DNA from: CAVVYV01 sp963752585
GTDB taxonomy: Bacteria; Actinomycetota; Thermoleophilia; Solirubrobacterales; 70-9
Direction: 5' to 3'
DNA: 64,000 bases
Assembly (NCBI GenBank): GCA_963752585.1
Contig: CAVVYV010000001.1
Coordinates: 124,001 to 188,000, forward strand
A model generated the notes under the pieces. The model did no database searches. It saw only the letters and a list, made by a program, of their open reading frames with translations, and was not told the origin of the DNA. Within the stretch, counting starts at the first letter, position 1. Each line of letters opens with the position of its first letter. Made by a program: the position numbers and the translations under genes. This document shows, one piece after another, positions 19,452 to 29,572 of the stretch.

Positions 19452-20388
19452 GGGCTCGTGGCGGAGTGCCGTCGGCGCTCTGGCCGTTCCGCTTGCCGCA
19501 CTCGCCCTCGGCGCCTGCGCCGCCTCGGAGGGCGGCGACGTCGACGGCCCGGTGAGGGTGTACGTCTCCCTGCCGCTGACCGGGCCCCGGGCGCCGCTCG
19601 GGAACGACGCCGCCGACGGCGCCCGGCTGGCACTCGAGCAGGCCGGGGAAGAGGCCGGCACCCTCGAGGTCGAGGCGAGCTTTCTCGACGACGCCGACGG
19701 CACCGCCTGGGATCCGGTCGCGGTCGGCGCGAACGCCCGCAGGGCAGCCCAGGACTCGAGCGCGGTCGCCTACATCGGCGAGCTCGACTCCGAGCCGACC
19801 CGCGCCTCGGTCCCGATCACCAACGACGCCGGGATCGTCCAGATCTCGCCGACGGCCGGGGCGGTTGACCTGACCCGCTCCGCCGCGGGCGTCGCCGACA
19901 GCCCCGACCGCTACCAGCCCTCCGCCAGCCCCACCTTCGCCCGGATCGTCCCCGCCGACGATGTGGTCGCTGCCGCGGCGGAGGCTTGGAAGGGTGAGCT
20001 CGGTGGCGCGGAGGTCGTCGTCGACTTCGGGGAGGGCCGGCCCAGCGCCGAGCGGGCGGTCGCCGCCGAGCTTGCGCCGGAGCGGCTTCCTGACCGCGGC
20101 TTCGGTGAGCTCTTTCGCGACCGCTTTGGCCGCGATCCTGGCCCATACGCGGCGTACGGCTACGAGGCGATGGCGTTCGCCCTCCAGGCGATCGGCGCCG
20201 CGAGCACCACCAGCGACCAGTTCCGGACCGAGGTCCGCGACGGGGTGATCGGCGGCGAGCGGCGAGAGTCGGTGCTCGGGCCCTACTCGATCACCGACGA
20301 GGGCGACTCGACCGTCTGCATGGTCCAGCGCTATCTCGTCCGCAATGGACAGCGGCAGCCCCTCGACGCCCCCTGCGCGCAGAGCTAG
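19450..20388 (+). CDS. Shortened ABC-type amino-acid-like solute-binding lipoprotein
   Basis: The frame encodes a signal segment with lipobox LGAC, then a Peripla_BP_6-like lobe (RVYVSLPLTGPRAPLG; VAYIGELDSEPTRASVPITN; IVQISPTAG). It ends like a branched-chain-type binding protein (GPYAAYGYEAMAFALQAI). At about 300 residues it is roughly 100 short: the sequence passes from FARIVPADD to the C-terminal helix with most of the second lobe missing. No in-frame ATG, GTG or TTG precedes the lipobox, so the left end is approximate and an indel there is likely. No permease or ATPase gene is nearby. Confidence 0.65.
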
Positions 20389-21056
20389 GTTCGGCCGAAC
20401 TGGGACTCGCCGGCGACCACCGAGGCCACCCAGCGGCTCATCTCCGGCAGCAGCTCGGGGTCGATCGAGTGCTGGATCCGGCTCTCGCGGTAGGTGACGT
20501 AGAGCCCGGCCTCGGTGAGGACGTCGCGGGCGCGGCGACCGAAGCCGACCGGGATCATCGGGTCAAAGGCGCCGTGGGTGACGTAGACGGGCAGGCCCCG
20601 TTTCGCGTTCAGCCCCAGCCGCCAGCCGCGCACCATCGGGATGAAGCAGCTCATCCCGAGGATCCCCGCCGGCCTTGGTCGCCCGTCGCCTAGGGCGACC
20701 GCGTAGGCGCAGGCGCCCCCCTGGCTGAAACCGCCGATAACGGTCTTCTCCCAGCGCACCCCGCGCTCCCGGAGCTTCGCGTCGATGAAGTTCGACGCCT
20801 GCTCGAGGCTGGCGACGAAGCTCTCCTCGTCCGGCTGACCGATCTGCTCGATCACGTACCAGTGGCGGCCTCCCGGAGGCATCCCGGTGAGTGGCGCCCC
20901 CGGGGTGATCCCGAGCAGCTTCCGCTCCGGGTCGAGCTCGTCGAGCAGCGGGAAGAGGTCGGTCTCGTCGGTGGCGCGGCCGTGGAGGAGGACGAGTGCG
21001 CCCTCCGGCTCTCCGGCGGGCTCGCGGATCAGGTGGGGCAGCTCGTCGCCGGGCAC
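20385..21056 (-). CDS. Phospholipase/carboxylesterase family alpha/beta hydrolase
   Basis: The 223-residue serine hydrolase has the nucleophile elbow GFSQGG, an Asp in HGAFDPMIP and the His in QHSID. The LLHGRATDETDLFPL opening is typical of the YpfH/phospholipase-carboxylesterase group. Start taken at the GTG at 21056, 41 bases after the upstream dioxygenase stop. Natural ester substrates cannot be predicted. It is convergent with the solute-binding gene, overlapping its end by 4 bases. Confidence 0.85.
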   Translation of the reverse strand: MPGDELPHLIREPAGEPEGALVLLHGRATDETDLFPLLDELDPERKLLGITPGAPLTGMPPGGRHWYVIEQIGQPDEESFVASLEQASNFIDAKLRERGVRWEKTVIGGFSQGGACAYAVALGDGRPRPAGILGMSCFIPMVRGWRLGLNAKRGLPVYVTHGAFDPMIPVGFGRRARDVLTEAGLYVTYRESRIQHSIDPELLPEMSRWVASVVAGESQFGRT

Positions 21057-21097
21057 CCGCTGCGCGCTGGCGCCAGTCTCGAACGGGACCTGCGCCG

Positions 21098-22012
21098 TCA
21101 GGCGGGTACCCGGGGATTCGAGATTGGCTTCAGCTGGGGCTCGACCTGGTCGCGCAGGTGCTCGTAGTCGGGCGGCAGCGAGAGCTTCTCGCCAAGGTGC
21201 TCGAGCGGCTCGTCGACGGTGAAGCCGGGCCCGAGGGTGGCGATCTCGAAGAGCACCCCGCTCGGCTCGCGGAAGTAGATCGAGCGGAAGTAGAAGCGGT
21301 CGATCACCGGGGTCGGCTGGGCGCCGCCGGCGATCACCTTCTCGCGCCAGGCCTCGTGCTCGTCGATCTGCGAGGCCCAGGCGATGTGATGAACGGTGCC
21401 CGCCGCCTGCAGGCCGCGCTCGGCGGGTGGCGGGTCGAAGCCGTAGAGGCCGCCGCGGCTCTCGCCGCGCACCTCCCAGCCATCGTCGCGCGGTTCAAAC
21501 TCGAGCGCCTCCTCAAACAGAGACCGGCTCGCCTCTGGGTTGCTGGAGTAGGCGCGGGCGCCGTCGAACCCCTGGAGGGCGTGCTCGGCGGGAATCTCCG
21601 GATGCTCGGCGGTCAGCGGCTCGTCGTCCGCTCGGTTGAGCCGGAGCTCGTGGCCGAGGCCCTCCGGGTCGGCGAACCGGAGGGACTCGTCGCTTCGCTC
21701 GATCTCGATCCCGGAGTCGCCGAGCCTGCCGGCCCAGAAGTCGAGCGCCTCGGTGGAGCCGACCCGCCAGCCGATCGTGTGGATCATCCCGTCGCCGGCC
21801 CGGCCGAGCGGCGACCCGGGGTACTCGAAGAAGGTGAGGTCGGAGCCCGGATCGCCCTTCTCGTCGGCGTAGAAGAGGTGGTAGACGGTCGGGTCGTCCT
21901 GGTTGACGGTCTTCTTCACCAGACGCAGCCCCAATACCCCGACGTAGAAATCGACGTTGCTCTGAGCGTCGGCGGTGATCGCGGTGATGTGGTGGACGCC
22001 GTTGAGCTTCAT
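21098..22012 (-). CDS. VOC-family ring-cleaving dioxygenase (MhqO/PcpA type)
   Basis: The 304-residue protein has two vicinal-oxygen-chelate modules. Likely metal ligands are the His of GVHHITAI, the His of TVHHIAWA and the Glu of GVLFEIATLGPGF; MIHTIGWRV lies between. This is the layout of hydroquinone-type extradiol dioxygenases. The start ATG at 22012 is set by a -10 box 7 bases upstream. It reads toward the esterase gene, which follows by 41 bases. Confidence 0.85.
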   Translation of the reverse strand: MKLNGVHHITAITADAQSNVDFYVGVLGLRLVKKTVNQDDPTVYHLFYADEKGDPGSDLTFFEYPGSPLGRAGDGMIHTIGWRVGSTEALDFWAGRLGDSGIEIERSDESLRFADPEGLGHELRLNRADDEPLTAEHPEIPAEHALQGFDGARAYSSNPEASRSLFEEALEFEPRDDGWEVRGESRGGLYGFDPPPAERGLQAAGTVHHIAWASQIDEHEAWREKVIAGGAQPTPVIDRFYFRSIYFREPSGVLFEIATLGPGFTVDEPLEHLGEKLSLPPDYEHLRDQVEPQLKPISNPRVPA

Positions 22013-22017
22013 CGTTC

Positions 22018-22927
22018 CTAGCGTAGTGCGCTCCTCAGGGCCTCGTCGATCTCGGGGTGGCGGAACTCGAACCCGAGGTCCAGGGCTCGTCGCGGGATCA
22101 CCCGGGCGCCTCCGGCGACGGTGTCGGCCAGCTCCCGGCCCCGCATCGCCGCGACCACGAATTTCGGCACCGGGAACGCCGCCGGCCTGCTCAGGGCCCG
22201 CCCGAGCGCCTTCGAGAACTCGCGATTGGTGACCGGGTTCGGCGCGCTCGCGTTGATCACGCCGGAGACCTGACTCGTTGTCGAGTGCCCAGAGGACCAG
22301 GGAGACCTCGTCGTCGATGTGGATCCAGGGCAGGAACTGCTCGCCGCCCGCGATCGGCCCGCCGAGGCCGAGCCTGAACGGGAGCAGCAGCTGCTTGACC
22401 AGCCCGCTGCGCTTGTTCAGGACGGGAGCGGTGCGGAGGATCACCAGCCGCATGCCCAGCTCTCCGGCCTCTCGCTCCGCCGCCTCCCAATCGACGGACA
22501 CCTGGGCGCTGAATCCCTCGCCGCGCTCGGAGTCCTCGTCGACGATCGCCGCCCCCCGGTCGCCGTAGTAGCCGACCGCCGACTGGCCGACGAAGACCTT
22601 GGGCGGCTCCTCAAGGGCCTTGATCCCCTGGATCAGGTTGCGGCTGGCGGTGATCCGGCTCTCTCGGATCCGGCGCTTGGCTGTCTCGGTGAGTCGCTGG
22701 TTGATCTCCTCGCCGATCAGGTTGACGACGGCGTCGACGTGATCGAAGGCCTCGGGCGGCGGCCGCTCCGTGACGGGCTGCCACGCGTACCAGCGCACGG
22801 TCGGGTTCTTCGGCTTCGCCCGCTCGGGATCGCGGGTGAGCCCGACCACCTCGTCGCCCCGCGCCAGCAGGGCGTCGGAGAGCGCCGAGCCGATCAGTCC
22901 CGTCGCTCCGGTGACGAGTACCCGCAT
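22018..22927 (-). CDS. TIGR01777-type epimerase (NAD-dependent SDR), one frameshift
   Basis: This extended short-chain dehydrogenase fold of the YfcH/SulA-like epimerase family opens with the Rossmann motif VTGATGLIGSALSDALL. FVGQSAVGYYGDRG contains the YxxxG-type active region, and WIHIDDEVSLVLWALDNE is typical of the subfamily. The reading frame shifts by one base near 22268; after it, GVINASAPNPVTNREF continues the conserved end to about 300 residues. Substrate unknown. The break is probably a sequence error. Confidence 0.8.
22020..22025 (-). promoter_or_regulatory. -10 box TACGCT, leaderless start of the ring-cleaving dioxygenase
   Basis: On the minus strand TACGCT is followed by 7 bases and the ATG at 22012. 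It overlaps the last codons of the upstream SDR gene. Confidence 0.55.
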
Positions 22928-22957
22928 CAGGCGGCTGATGCTATTCGGAAGCGGAAG

Positions 22958-22963
22958 TAGGGT
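22958..22963 (+). promoter_or_regulatory. -10 box TAGGGT, leaderless start of the RibD_C-type reductase
   Basis: TAGGGT, 7 bases, then GTG at 22971. It decides between two in-frame GTG codons (22962 and 22971) in favour of 22971. Confidence 0.5.
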
Positions 22964-22970
22964 GGCGGGC

Positions 22971-23531
22971 GTGGCGAAGACCCAGTACTACTGCGCCGCC
23001 AGTCTGGACGGCTTCATCGCCGAGTCCGACGACACCCTCGACTGGCTGATGAAGTACGAGGGCAGCTTCGAGGGTGGCGCGGAGGGCGAGCAAGGGCGGC
23101 TACGAGCACTTCTACGAGGGAGTCGGGGCGCTGGCGATGGGATCGGTGACCTACGAGTTCGTCCTCGAGCACCTGGAGGAGTGGCCGTACGCGGGGAAGC
23201 CGACCTGGGTCCTGACCACCCGCGACCTCCCGGTGCCCGAGGGAGACGACGTCGACTCCGCTTCTCCGACGCTAAGGTCGAGGACCTCCACGAGGAGATG
23301 ATCGCCGCGGCCGGCGAGCGGAACCTGTGGGTGGTCGGGGGCGGGAACGTCGCCTCCCAGTTCGCCGACCAGGGTCTCCTCGACGAGCTCCTGGTCACCG
23401 TCGTCCCGGTCGTCCTCGGCGAGGGCAAGCCCCTGTTCGACCGCCGGTTGCCGGGCGGCCCGATGCAGCTGACGGGGACCACCGCTTTCGACAGCGGAAT
23501 GGTCGAGCTCCGCTACGAGATCAGTCGGTGA
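22971..23531 (+). CDS. Dihydrofolate-reductase-like (RibD C-terminal) protein, two frameshifts
   Basis: The conserved start QYYCAASLDGFIAESDDTLDWL and the late NLWVVGGGNVASQFADQGLLDEL and VPVVLGEGKPLFD blocks identify the RibD_C/YwjB reductase family, about 185 residues. The middle (GVGALAMGSVTYEF, PTWVLTTRDLPVPEG) is in a different frame, with breaks near 23091 (one extra base) and 23257 (one missing). The family reduces pterin- or flavin-precursor-like compounds with NADPH; the real substrate is unknown. It converges on the next gene with an 11-base overlap. Confidence 0.8.
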   Translation: MAKTQYYCAASLDGFIAESDDTLDWLMKYEGSFEGGAEGEQGRLRALLRGSRGAGDGIGDLRVRPRAPGGVAVRGEADLGPDHPRPPGARGRRRRLRFSDAKVEDLHEEMIAAAGERNLWVVGGGNVASQFADQGLLDELLVTVVPVVLGEGKPLFDRRLPGGPMQLTGTTAFDSGMVELRYEISR

Positions 23532-23880
23532 GCGGCACCTCGACCGCGGCGTCCTGCTTCGGGTAGTACTCGGCGACCTGGTCGGCGCCGTATCCGGCCC
23601 GGAACCTCGCGACTACGTCGCTGACGCCGTCGGGATCCTCGATCGTCTTCGCGTTGGCGTGGAACTCCTCTCCCGCGGCGCTCAGGCCGATCGCGGGCGT
23701 CTCCTTCACGTTCTTGTACCAGCTGCTGTCAGACCCGGTGAGGGGCAGCAGGAAGAGTCGCTCGCCCTCCTGGACGAACCAGAGGGGACGGGAGCTCTCG
23801 CGACCGGAGATGCGACCGGTGGTGGTGAGCTCGACCTCGTTGGTGGTCTGAAGGGCGTTTCTGAATTCATCGAGTCCCAT
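23521..23880 (-). CDS. Deazaflavin-type (F420) nitroreductase-like split-barrel protein
   Basis: The 119-residue protein starts at the ATG at 23880, 4 bases after a strong AAGGAGGAAGC ribosome site. The TTTGRISGRESSRPLWFVQEG region and SDSSWYKNVKETP resemble the small F420H2-dependent or PPOX-like reductases common in actinobacteria. Cofactor assignment is by resemblance only. It is one of the few genes here with a textbook Shine-Dalgarno. Confidence 0.65.
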   Translation of the reverse strand: MGLDEFRNALQTTNEVELTTTGRISGRESSRPLWFVQEGERLFLLPLTGSDSSWYKNVKETPAIGLSAAGEEFHANAKTIEDPDGVSDVVARFRAGYGADQVAEYYPKQDAAVEVPLTD

Positions 23881-23906
23881 GCTTCCTCCTTTGACGTGAC
23901 GTGTAG

Positions 23907-24552
23907 CTATGACGGTGTGGGGAACAGCGGCTTGGTCTCGGCGGCGCTCTCGTCGAGGAGGCGGTCCGCGTAGCGGAGCCAGACGAGGAACGAGGCCAGC
24001 GCGGTGACCACCCCGGCGGCCGCGGCCACGCCGAGCGAGGCGTCGAAGACCGCGCCGACCGCGATTGCGACCGCGGCCCCGCCGACCACCGCCGTTGATC
24101 ACGTCGACCGCGCTCGAGAAGGCGAAGATCGGGTTGCGGCCCTCGGCCCGGAGGCCCATGTTGGCGAACACCCCCGCCCCGTCGTCGTGCCCGGAGAGCA
24201 GGAACAGGCTCGGCCTGGTCCCCCGCCACCTGCTTGTAGTGGTGCCGGATCCGGTTGATCGCGAGGCCGTAGAGGAAGTCCTCGGCACCGCATTCGACCA
24301 GCCGGACGAAGGTGACCAGCCGAGCAGATACAGGGTCGGGAGCACGGTGAGCGCGAAGACGTTGAAGACGTCGCCGATCTCGGAGATCTGCCGATGAAGC
24401 CGAGAGCGACGAGGCGCTGGAGACCGAGAAGACGTAGACCGAGGCGCGAGCCGAGCTCTCGCTCATCGTCTGCGACCCGCTCCCTGAGGGTGAAGTGCTC
24501 GGTGGTCAGGGCGGTGAGCAGCTGCTGCTCGTCGGGCGAGCTCCCCGTTCCA
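23907..24552 (-). CDS. Hypothetical membrane protein with several frameshifts
   Basis: Reassembled across at least four one-base breaks, this region encodes a polar N-terminus (DEQQLLTALTTEHFTLRE), a hydrophobic helix containing ALTVLPTLYLLGL, then FVRLVECGAEDFLYGLAI. A NRIRHHYKQ motif follows, then a polar stretch (FLLSGHDDGAGVFANMGL) and a final Ala/Val-rich membrane hairpin. That looks like a multi-helix inner-membrane protein. No clean start codon is visible, so the right end is approximate. I do not recognise the family. Confidence 0.45.
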
Positions 24553-24563
24553 TTCCGGACGCC

Positions 24564-26049
24564 CTAGCCGCCGGCGCCGTCGGACGAGGCGCCGTCGCCG
24601 TCGACGATCTCGTAGACGCCGGTGTCCTGCGAGAAGCGGGCGAGGCCCTCGTTCCTCGCCTCCTGGACCACGGCCTTGGCGACGGTCGGGGCGACGTCGC
24701 GGTTGAAGACCGAGGGGATGATGTAGTCGGGCGCCAGGTCCTCCTCGGTGACGACCTCGGCGATCCCCCGCGCCGCGGCCAGCTTCATCTCCTCGGTGAT
24801 CCGGGGGGCGCCGGCGTCGAGGGCGCCCCGGAAGATCCCCGGGAAGCAGAGGACGTTGTTGATCTGGTTCGGGTAGTCGGAGCGCCCGGTGGCCATGATC
24901 CGCACGTAGGGCTCGGCGTCCTCCGGCATCACCTCGGGGGTCGGGTTGGCCATCGCGAAGACGATCGCGTCGTCGTTCATCTTCTCCAGCGACTTCGCCT
25001 CGATCAGGCCGGGGCCCGAGAGGCCGATGAACAGGTCGCAGCCCTCGATCACCTCGTTCGGCCCGCCGCTGAGCTTCTCCGGGTTCGAGTTCTCGGCGTA
25101 CCAGCGCTTGATCGGGGTCATCGAGCCGTCCGCGTAGTCGGAGCGCTCGGTCGAGATCGCCCCCTGGCGGTCGCAGCCGATGATCTCGGTGATCCCGCTC
25201 GCGTGCATCATCTTCGTGCAGGCGACCCCGGCGGCCCCGAGCCCCAGCATCATCACCCGGAGGCTCTCGATCGGCTTGCCGACGATCTTCAGCGAGTTGA
25301 AGAGCGCCGCCATCACCACCACCGCGGTGCCGTGCTGGTCGTCGTGGAAGACGGGGATGTCGAGCTCCTCCTTCAGCCGGTCCTCGATCTCGAAGCAGCG
25401 CGGGGCGGAGATGTCCTCGAGGTTGATCCCGCCGAAGGTCGGCGCCATCAGCTTCACCGTCTCGACGATCTGGTCGGGCTCGTTGCTCGCCAGGCAGATC
25501 GGGAAGGCGTCGACGTCGGCGAACTCCTTGAACAGCATCGCCTTGCCCTCCATCACCGGCATCGCCGCCTCCGGGCCGATGTCGCCGAGCCCGAGCACCG
25601 CCGAGCCGTCGGAGACGACGGCGACCGTGTTCGCCTTGATCGTGAACTCGAACGCCTTCGTCTGGTCCTCGGCGATGTACTCGCAGACGCGCGCGACGCC
25701 CGGGGTGTAGGCCATCGAGAGGTCGTCGCGGGTCTTCAGCGGGTACTTGTTGTGCTGCTCGATCTTCCCCTTCTTGTGCATCTCGAAGGTGCGGTCGGTG
25801 AAGCCGAGCACCCGGGCGCCGCGGGTGGAGCCGATCGAGCGGAGGATCTGCTCCCAGTGCTCGGGGCCGCGGGCGTCGATCGTGAACTCGCGAACCCGCT
25901 TGCCCTCCGGGACCCGCTCCGGGGATCAGATCGACGGAGACCAGCGAGCCTCCCGCCTCCGCAATTTGCGCGGTGAGCTTGCCCAGCGGCTCCTGGCGGG
26001 CGTCGAGCTCGACCCGCACGGTGACGCTGTATTGGGCGCTCGCGGGCAT
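24564..26049 (-). CDS. NAD(P)-dependent malic enzyme with N-terminal ACT domain, one frameshift
   Basis: Malic enzyme decarboxylates malate to pyruvate. After an N-terminal ACT-like ligand domain (about residues 1-85; SVTVRVELDARQEPLGKL) comes the malic core. This includes AYTPGVARVCEYIAED, VFHDDQHGTAVVVMAAL with metal and substrate residues, the Rossmann GLGAAGVACTKMM, and FAMANPTPEVMPEDA. The ACT domain suggests amino-acid or metabolite control. One extra base near 25922 breaks the frame between the two domains. It is divergent from polA across 46 bases. About 495 residues in total. Confidence 0.88.
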
Positions 26050-26058
26050 CGCGAGCGG

Positions 26059-26064
26059 ATATTA
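26059..26064 (-). promoter_or_regulatory. -10 box TAATAT for the malic enzyme gene
   Basis: On the minus strand TAATAT lies 9 bases before the ATG at 26049. It is back to back with the polA box 20 bases away. Confidence 0.5.
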
Positions 26065-26083
26065 GGGCGGCGGGGGTCGCTCC

Positions 26084-26089
26084 TATGAT
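26084..26089 (+). promoter_or_regulatory. -10 box TATGAT, leaderless start of polA
   Basis: TATGAT, 6 bases, then the polA GTG at 26096. Confidence 0.6.
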
Positions 26090-26095
26090 GGAGAC

Positions 26096-28754
26096 GTGCC
26101 CGCCACCGAGCAGAAGAAGGGCGCCGCGAAGGAGTCGAAGGCCGCGAAGCAGGCCGGCGAGCTCTTCCTGATCGACGGCAACTCGCTCGCCTACCGCGCC
26201 TTCTTCGCGCTGCCCGAGTCGATCGCCACCCACGACGGCCGGCCGACCAACGCGATCTACGGGCTCGCCTCGATGTTCGCGAAGATGCTGATCGACCACG
26301 ATCCCGGCCGCCGTCGTCGTCTGCTGGGACGCGGGCTGGTCGGGGCGCGAGCTCACCTACGAGCCTTACAAGGCCGAGCGGAAGCCGCGGCCGGACCTGC
26401 TCAAGGAGCAGTGGCCGCACCTGATGCCGCTGGCCGAGGCGTTCGGCTTCACCAACATCAAGGTCGACGGCTACGAGGCCGACGACGTGATCGCCTCGCT
26501 GACGAAGCGCGCCCGCGAGCAGGGGATCGAGGTGATGGTCGTCTCCGGCGACCGCGACGTCTACCAGCTGGTCGAGGACGGGGTGCGGGTGATGACGACC
26601 TCGCGCGGGGTGACCGACACGAAGATCTACGACCGCGACGGGGTGGTCGAGCGCTACGGGGTGCCGCCGGAGCTGGTCACCGACCTGATCGGGCTCAAGG
26701 GCGACACCTCCGACAACATCCCCGGCGTCCCGGGGATCGGCGACAAGACCGCCGCCCAGCTGCTCAAGGAGTACGGCGTCCTGGAGGAGGTGCTCGCGAA
26801 CGTCGACAAGATCTCCGGCGCGAAGCGGAAGGAGAACCTCACCGAAGCACGCCGAGGACGCGAGGATCTCGAAGCGGCTCGCGACCGCCATCACCGACAT
26901 CGACATCGAGCTCGACCTCGACGAGCTGATGGCCGCGCGGATGGACCGCAGCCGCCTGCGCGAGGTCGCCCGCGAGTTCGAGCTCCGGGTGATCCTCCAG
27001 CGCCTCGAGGACGAGCTCGGGGCAGACTTCATCCCCGAGGGGAAGGTCGAGGAGGAGCTCGACGTCACCGCCGAGCAGGGCTCGATCGAGGACCTCGCCA
27101 AGGGCGAGATCGCCCTGGCGATCGTCGGCGCCACCTGGGCCGGCTACGACGGCAAGCGCCTGGTCGAGGGGGAGTGCCCGGAGTTCGCGTCGCTCGCCGA
27201 GGCGCTCGCCGGCCGGCGGCTGATCGGGCACGACCTGAAGAGCCTCGGCGGCGGCGCCCAGCACGGCCTCCTCGCGGCCGCGGGCGAGGGTGGGCTCGAC
27301 CTCCGCCACGACACGATGGTCGGCGCCTACCTGCTCGACCCGGCTCGCCGCACCTACGACCTGGTCGACATCGCCGCCCAGCGCGGGCTCGCCGCCGCGC
27401 CGAAGGAGCGGACGGCGCCGACGGCGACGGCCAGCTCGAGCTGGGGGAGGAGCCGCCGCCCGACCCCGCGGCCGAGGCCCGCCTGGTCTGGGAGATCGCC
27501 CAGCGCCAGCGCGCCTCGATGAAGGAGGCGGGACTGGAGAAGCTGATGGACGAGGTCGAGATGCCGCTGGTCGAGGTGCTGGCGGAGATGGAGCGGGTCG
27601 GGGTGAAGCTGGACGCGAAGCGCCTCGCCGCGATCGGCGAGGGCTTCGAGCAGCGGATCGAGACCCTCCAGGCGGAGATCTTCGAGCTTGCGGGGCACGA
27701 GTTCACGATCGGCTCGCCCCAGCAGCTCGCCGAGGTCTTCTTCGACGAGCTCGGGCTGACCAAGAAGCGGCGCGGGAAGACCGGCTTCTCGACCGACGCC
27801 CGCGTCCTCTCCCAGATCCGCGACGAGCACGAGATCGTCGGCAAGGTCGAGGAGTGGCGCGAGCTGACCAAGCTCAAGAACACCTACCTCGACGCGCTCC
27901 CGGAGCTGATCGATCCGGACACCGGCCGCCTCCACACCACCTTCAACCAGACCGCGACCGCCACCGGGCGGCTCTCGAGCACCAACCCGAACCTGCAGAA
28001 CATCCCGATCCGGACCGAGGAGGGGCGGCCGATCCGCTCCTGCTTCGTCGCCCCCCGTGGCCAGCGGCTGCTCTCGGCGGACTACAACCAGATCGAGCTT
28101 CGGATCCTCGCCCAGATCGCCGGCGAGGACGCCCTCCGGGAGATCTTCGCCCGGGGCGAGGACATCCACGCGGCGACCGCCGCCGAGGTCCTCGGCTCCG
28201 ACCCGGAGGAGGTCAGCCCCGGGGAGCGCTCGAAGGCGAAGATGGTCAACTACGGGATCGCCTACGGGCTCTCGGCGTACGGCCTCTCCGAGCGCCTCAA
28301 CATCGAGCAGGAGGAGGCGGCGGCCTACATCGAGCGCTACTTCGAGCGCTTCCCGGCGGTGAAGCGCTACATCGACGAGACGATCGAGGCGGCGAAGAGG
28401 GACGGCTACGTCAGCACCCTGCTCGGGCGCCGCCGGCCGATCCCGGAGCTGCGCTCGGGCCGGCCCCAGACCCGCAGCCAGGGCGAGCGGCTCGCGGTGA
28501 ACATGCCGATCCAGGGGACCTCGGCCGACATCATCAAGCTGGCGATGGTCCGCGCGCACCGGGCGCTGGCCGAGTCGAAGCTCGAGACCCGGCTCGTCCT
28601 CCAGATCCACGACGAGCTCCTCTTCGAGGGCCCGGAGGCGGAGATGGAGGCGGCGGGCGAGCTCGTCGAGCGCGAGATGTGCGCCGCGTTCGAGCTCGAC
28701 CCGCCGCTCGCGGTGGACGTCGGCGTCGGCAAGGACTGGCTGAGCGCCAAGTAG
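26096..28754 (+). CDS. polA: DNA polymerase I, three frameshifts
   Basis: PolA fills gaps and removes primers. The N-terminal 5'-nuclease is clear (LIDGNSLAYRAFFALPE; VDGYEADDVIASL; SGDRDVYQLV; GVPGIGDKTA). A 3'-5' exonuclease-like middle follows, apparently degenerate, then an intact polymerase domain (RLSSTNPNLQNIPIRTEEG; SADYNQIELRILAQI; KMVNYGIAYGLS; LQIHDELLFE). Breaks lie near 26306, 26844 (one extra base each) and 27408 (one missing). A short Lys-rich lead precedes the nuclease. It heads the polA-rpsA-coaE-uvrB-uvrA series typical of actinobacteria. Confidence 0.92.
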
Positions 28755-28777
28755 CGCCTGCGTGACAGCATGGCGCC

Positions 28778-29217
28778 GTGGACAAGGGCCTCGCCGTCTT
28801 CGTCATGGCCGTGGTCGGGGGCTGCATCGCCCTCCAGGCGCCGATCAACGCCGGCCTGGGGAAGGCGACAGGGAGCTTCGCCGCGGCGACGATCTCGTTC
28901 GCGGTCGGCACCGTCCTGCTCGCCGCGATCGTGGTCCTCAGCGGGAAGGCGGGCGGCATCGGCGAGGTCGCGCACGTCGAGTGGTACTACCTGCTCGGCG
29001 GCGCGCTCGGGGCCGCCTATGTCTTCTCGGCCCTGGTCCTGGTCAGACGAGATCGGGGCCGGGGGTGTCGCCGCGGCGACCGTCACCGGCCAGCTCACCC
29101 TCTCGGTCGTGCTCGACCGCCTCGGCTTCCTCGGGCTGGAGCAGGAGCCGCTCAGCCCCGAGCCGGGTGGTCGGCGTGGCCCTGCTGCTCGCGGGCACCT
29201 ACCTGGTCGTCCGCTAG
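28778..29217 (+). CDS. YdcZ/DUF606-type DMT-family transporter, two frameshifts
   Basis: Reassembled, this is a protein of about 145 residues with five hydrophobic segments. It begins AVFVMAVVGGCIALQAPINA, the usual YdcZ opening, and later has GALGAAYVFSALVLV, VTGQLTLSVVLDRLGFLG and VGVALLLAGTYLVV. Breaks of one base lie near 29047 and 29161. The family is in the drug/metabolite transporter superfamily; cargo is unknown. GTG start 23 bases after polA. Confidence 0.7.
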
Positions 29218-29303
29218 CCGAAGCCCGAATTTCAGGGATTGGCGGCGGCCGAGCCTGGCGCTAGCCTCAGGTTGTCGATATCCCGTGGTCACGGAGGTGG
29301 CCG

Positions 29304-29548
29304 ATGTTGAGTAGGACACTCAGCGGAATCATCGATCGCCTTCCTCGGGCTGGTCGTCATCTTCGGCTTCTTCGCGCTCCTCGGCCTGTTCGCGCCGGGC
29401 GACGTGATCTGGCTGACGATCGGGACGGCGGTCCTCGCGGCGGCGGTGCTGGTCCACTCGCTGCTGGTCCGGCACGAGCTGGACGAGGGCGGAGGCAACC
29501 CGGTGGCGCGCTCGGTCAACGCCCTCCGCGAGCGCCGCGGGCTTCTAG
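29304..29548 (+). CDS. Small two-helix membrane protein, frameshifted
   Basis: An ATG at 29304 follows a good CGGAGGT ribosome site. One extra base near 29331 shifts the frame into FLGLVVIFGFFALLGLF and GTAVLAAAVLVHSLLV, two membrane helices, followed by a charged tail ending NALRERRG. A TAG at 29546-29548 would end it after a further one-base shift, so the right end is tentative. Family not recognised. Confidence 0.4.
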
Positions 29549-29553
29549 GCTCA

Positions 29554-29572
29554 GCCGCGGCTACGCCGCGGC
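29554..29572. terminator. Hairpin between converging genes
   Basis: GCCGCGG and CCGCGGC form a perfect 7-bp stem with a 5-base loop at the meeting point of the small membrane gene and the reductase gene. There is no T run, so a bidirectional intrinsic terminator is only suggested. Confidence 0.35.

Noticed and set aside
23900..24466. VIT1/CCC1-type iron transporter in the frameshifted membrane gene
   Set aside because: The reassembled protein lacks the ferritin-like or VIT motifs; the resemblance was only in hydrophobicity.
28734..28790. Riboswitch between polA and the YdcZ gene
   Set aside because: The gap is about 20 bases with no conserved aptamer sequence.
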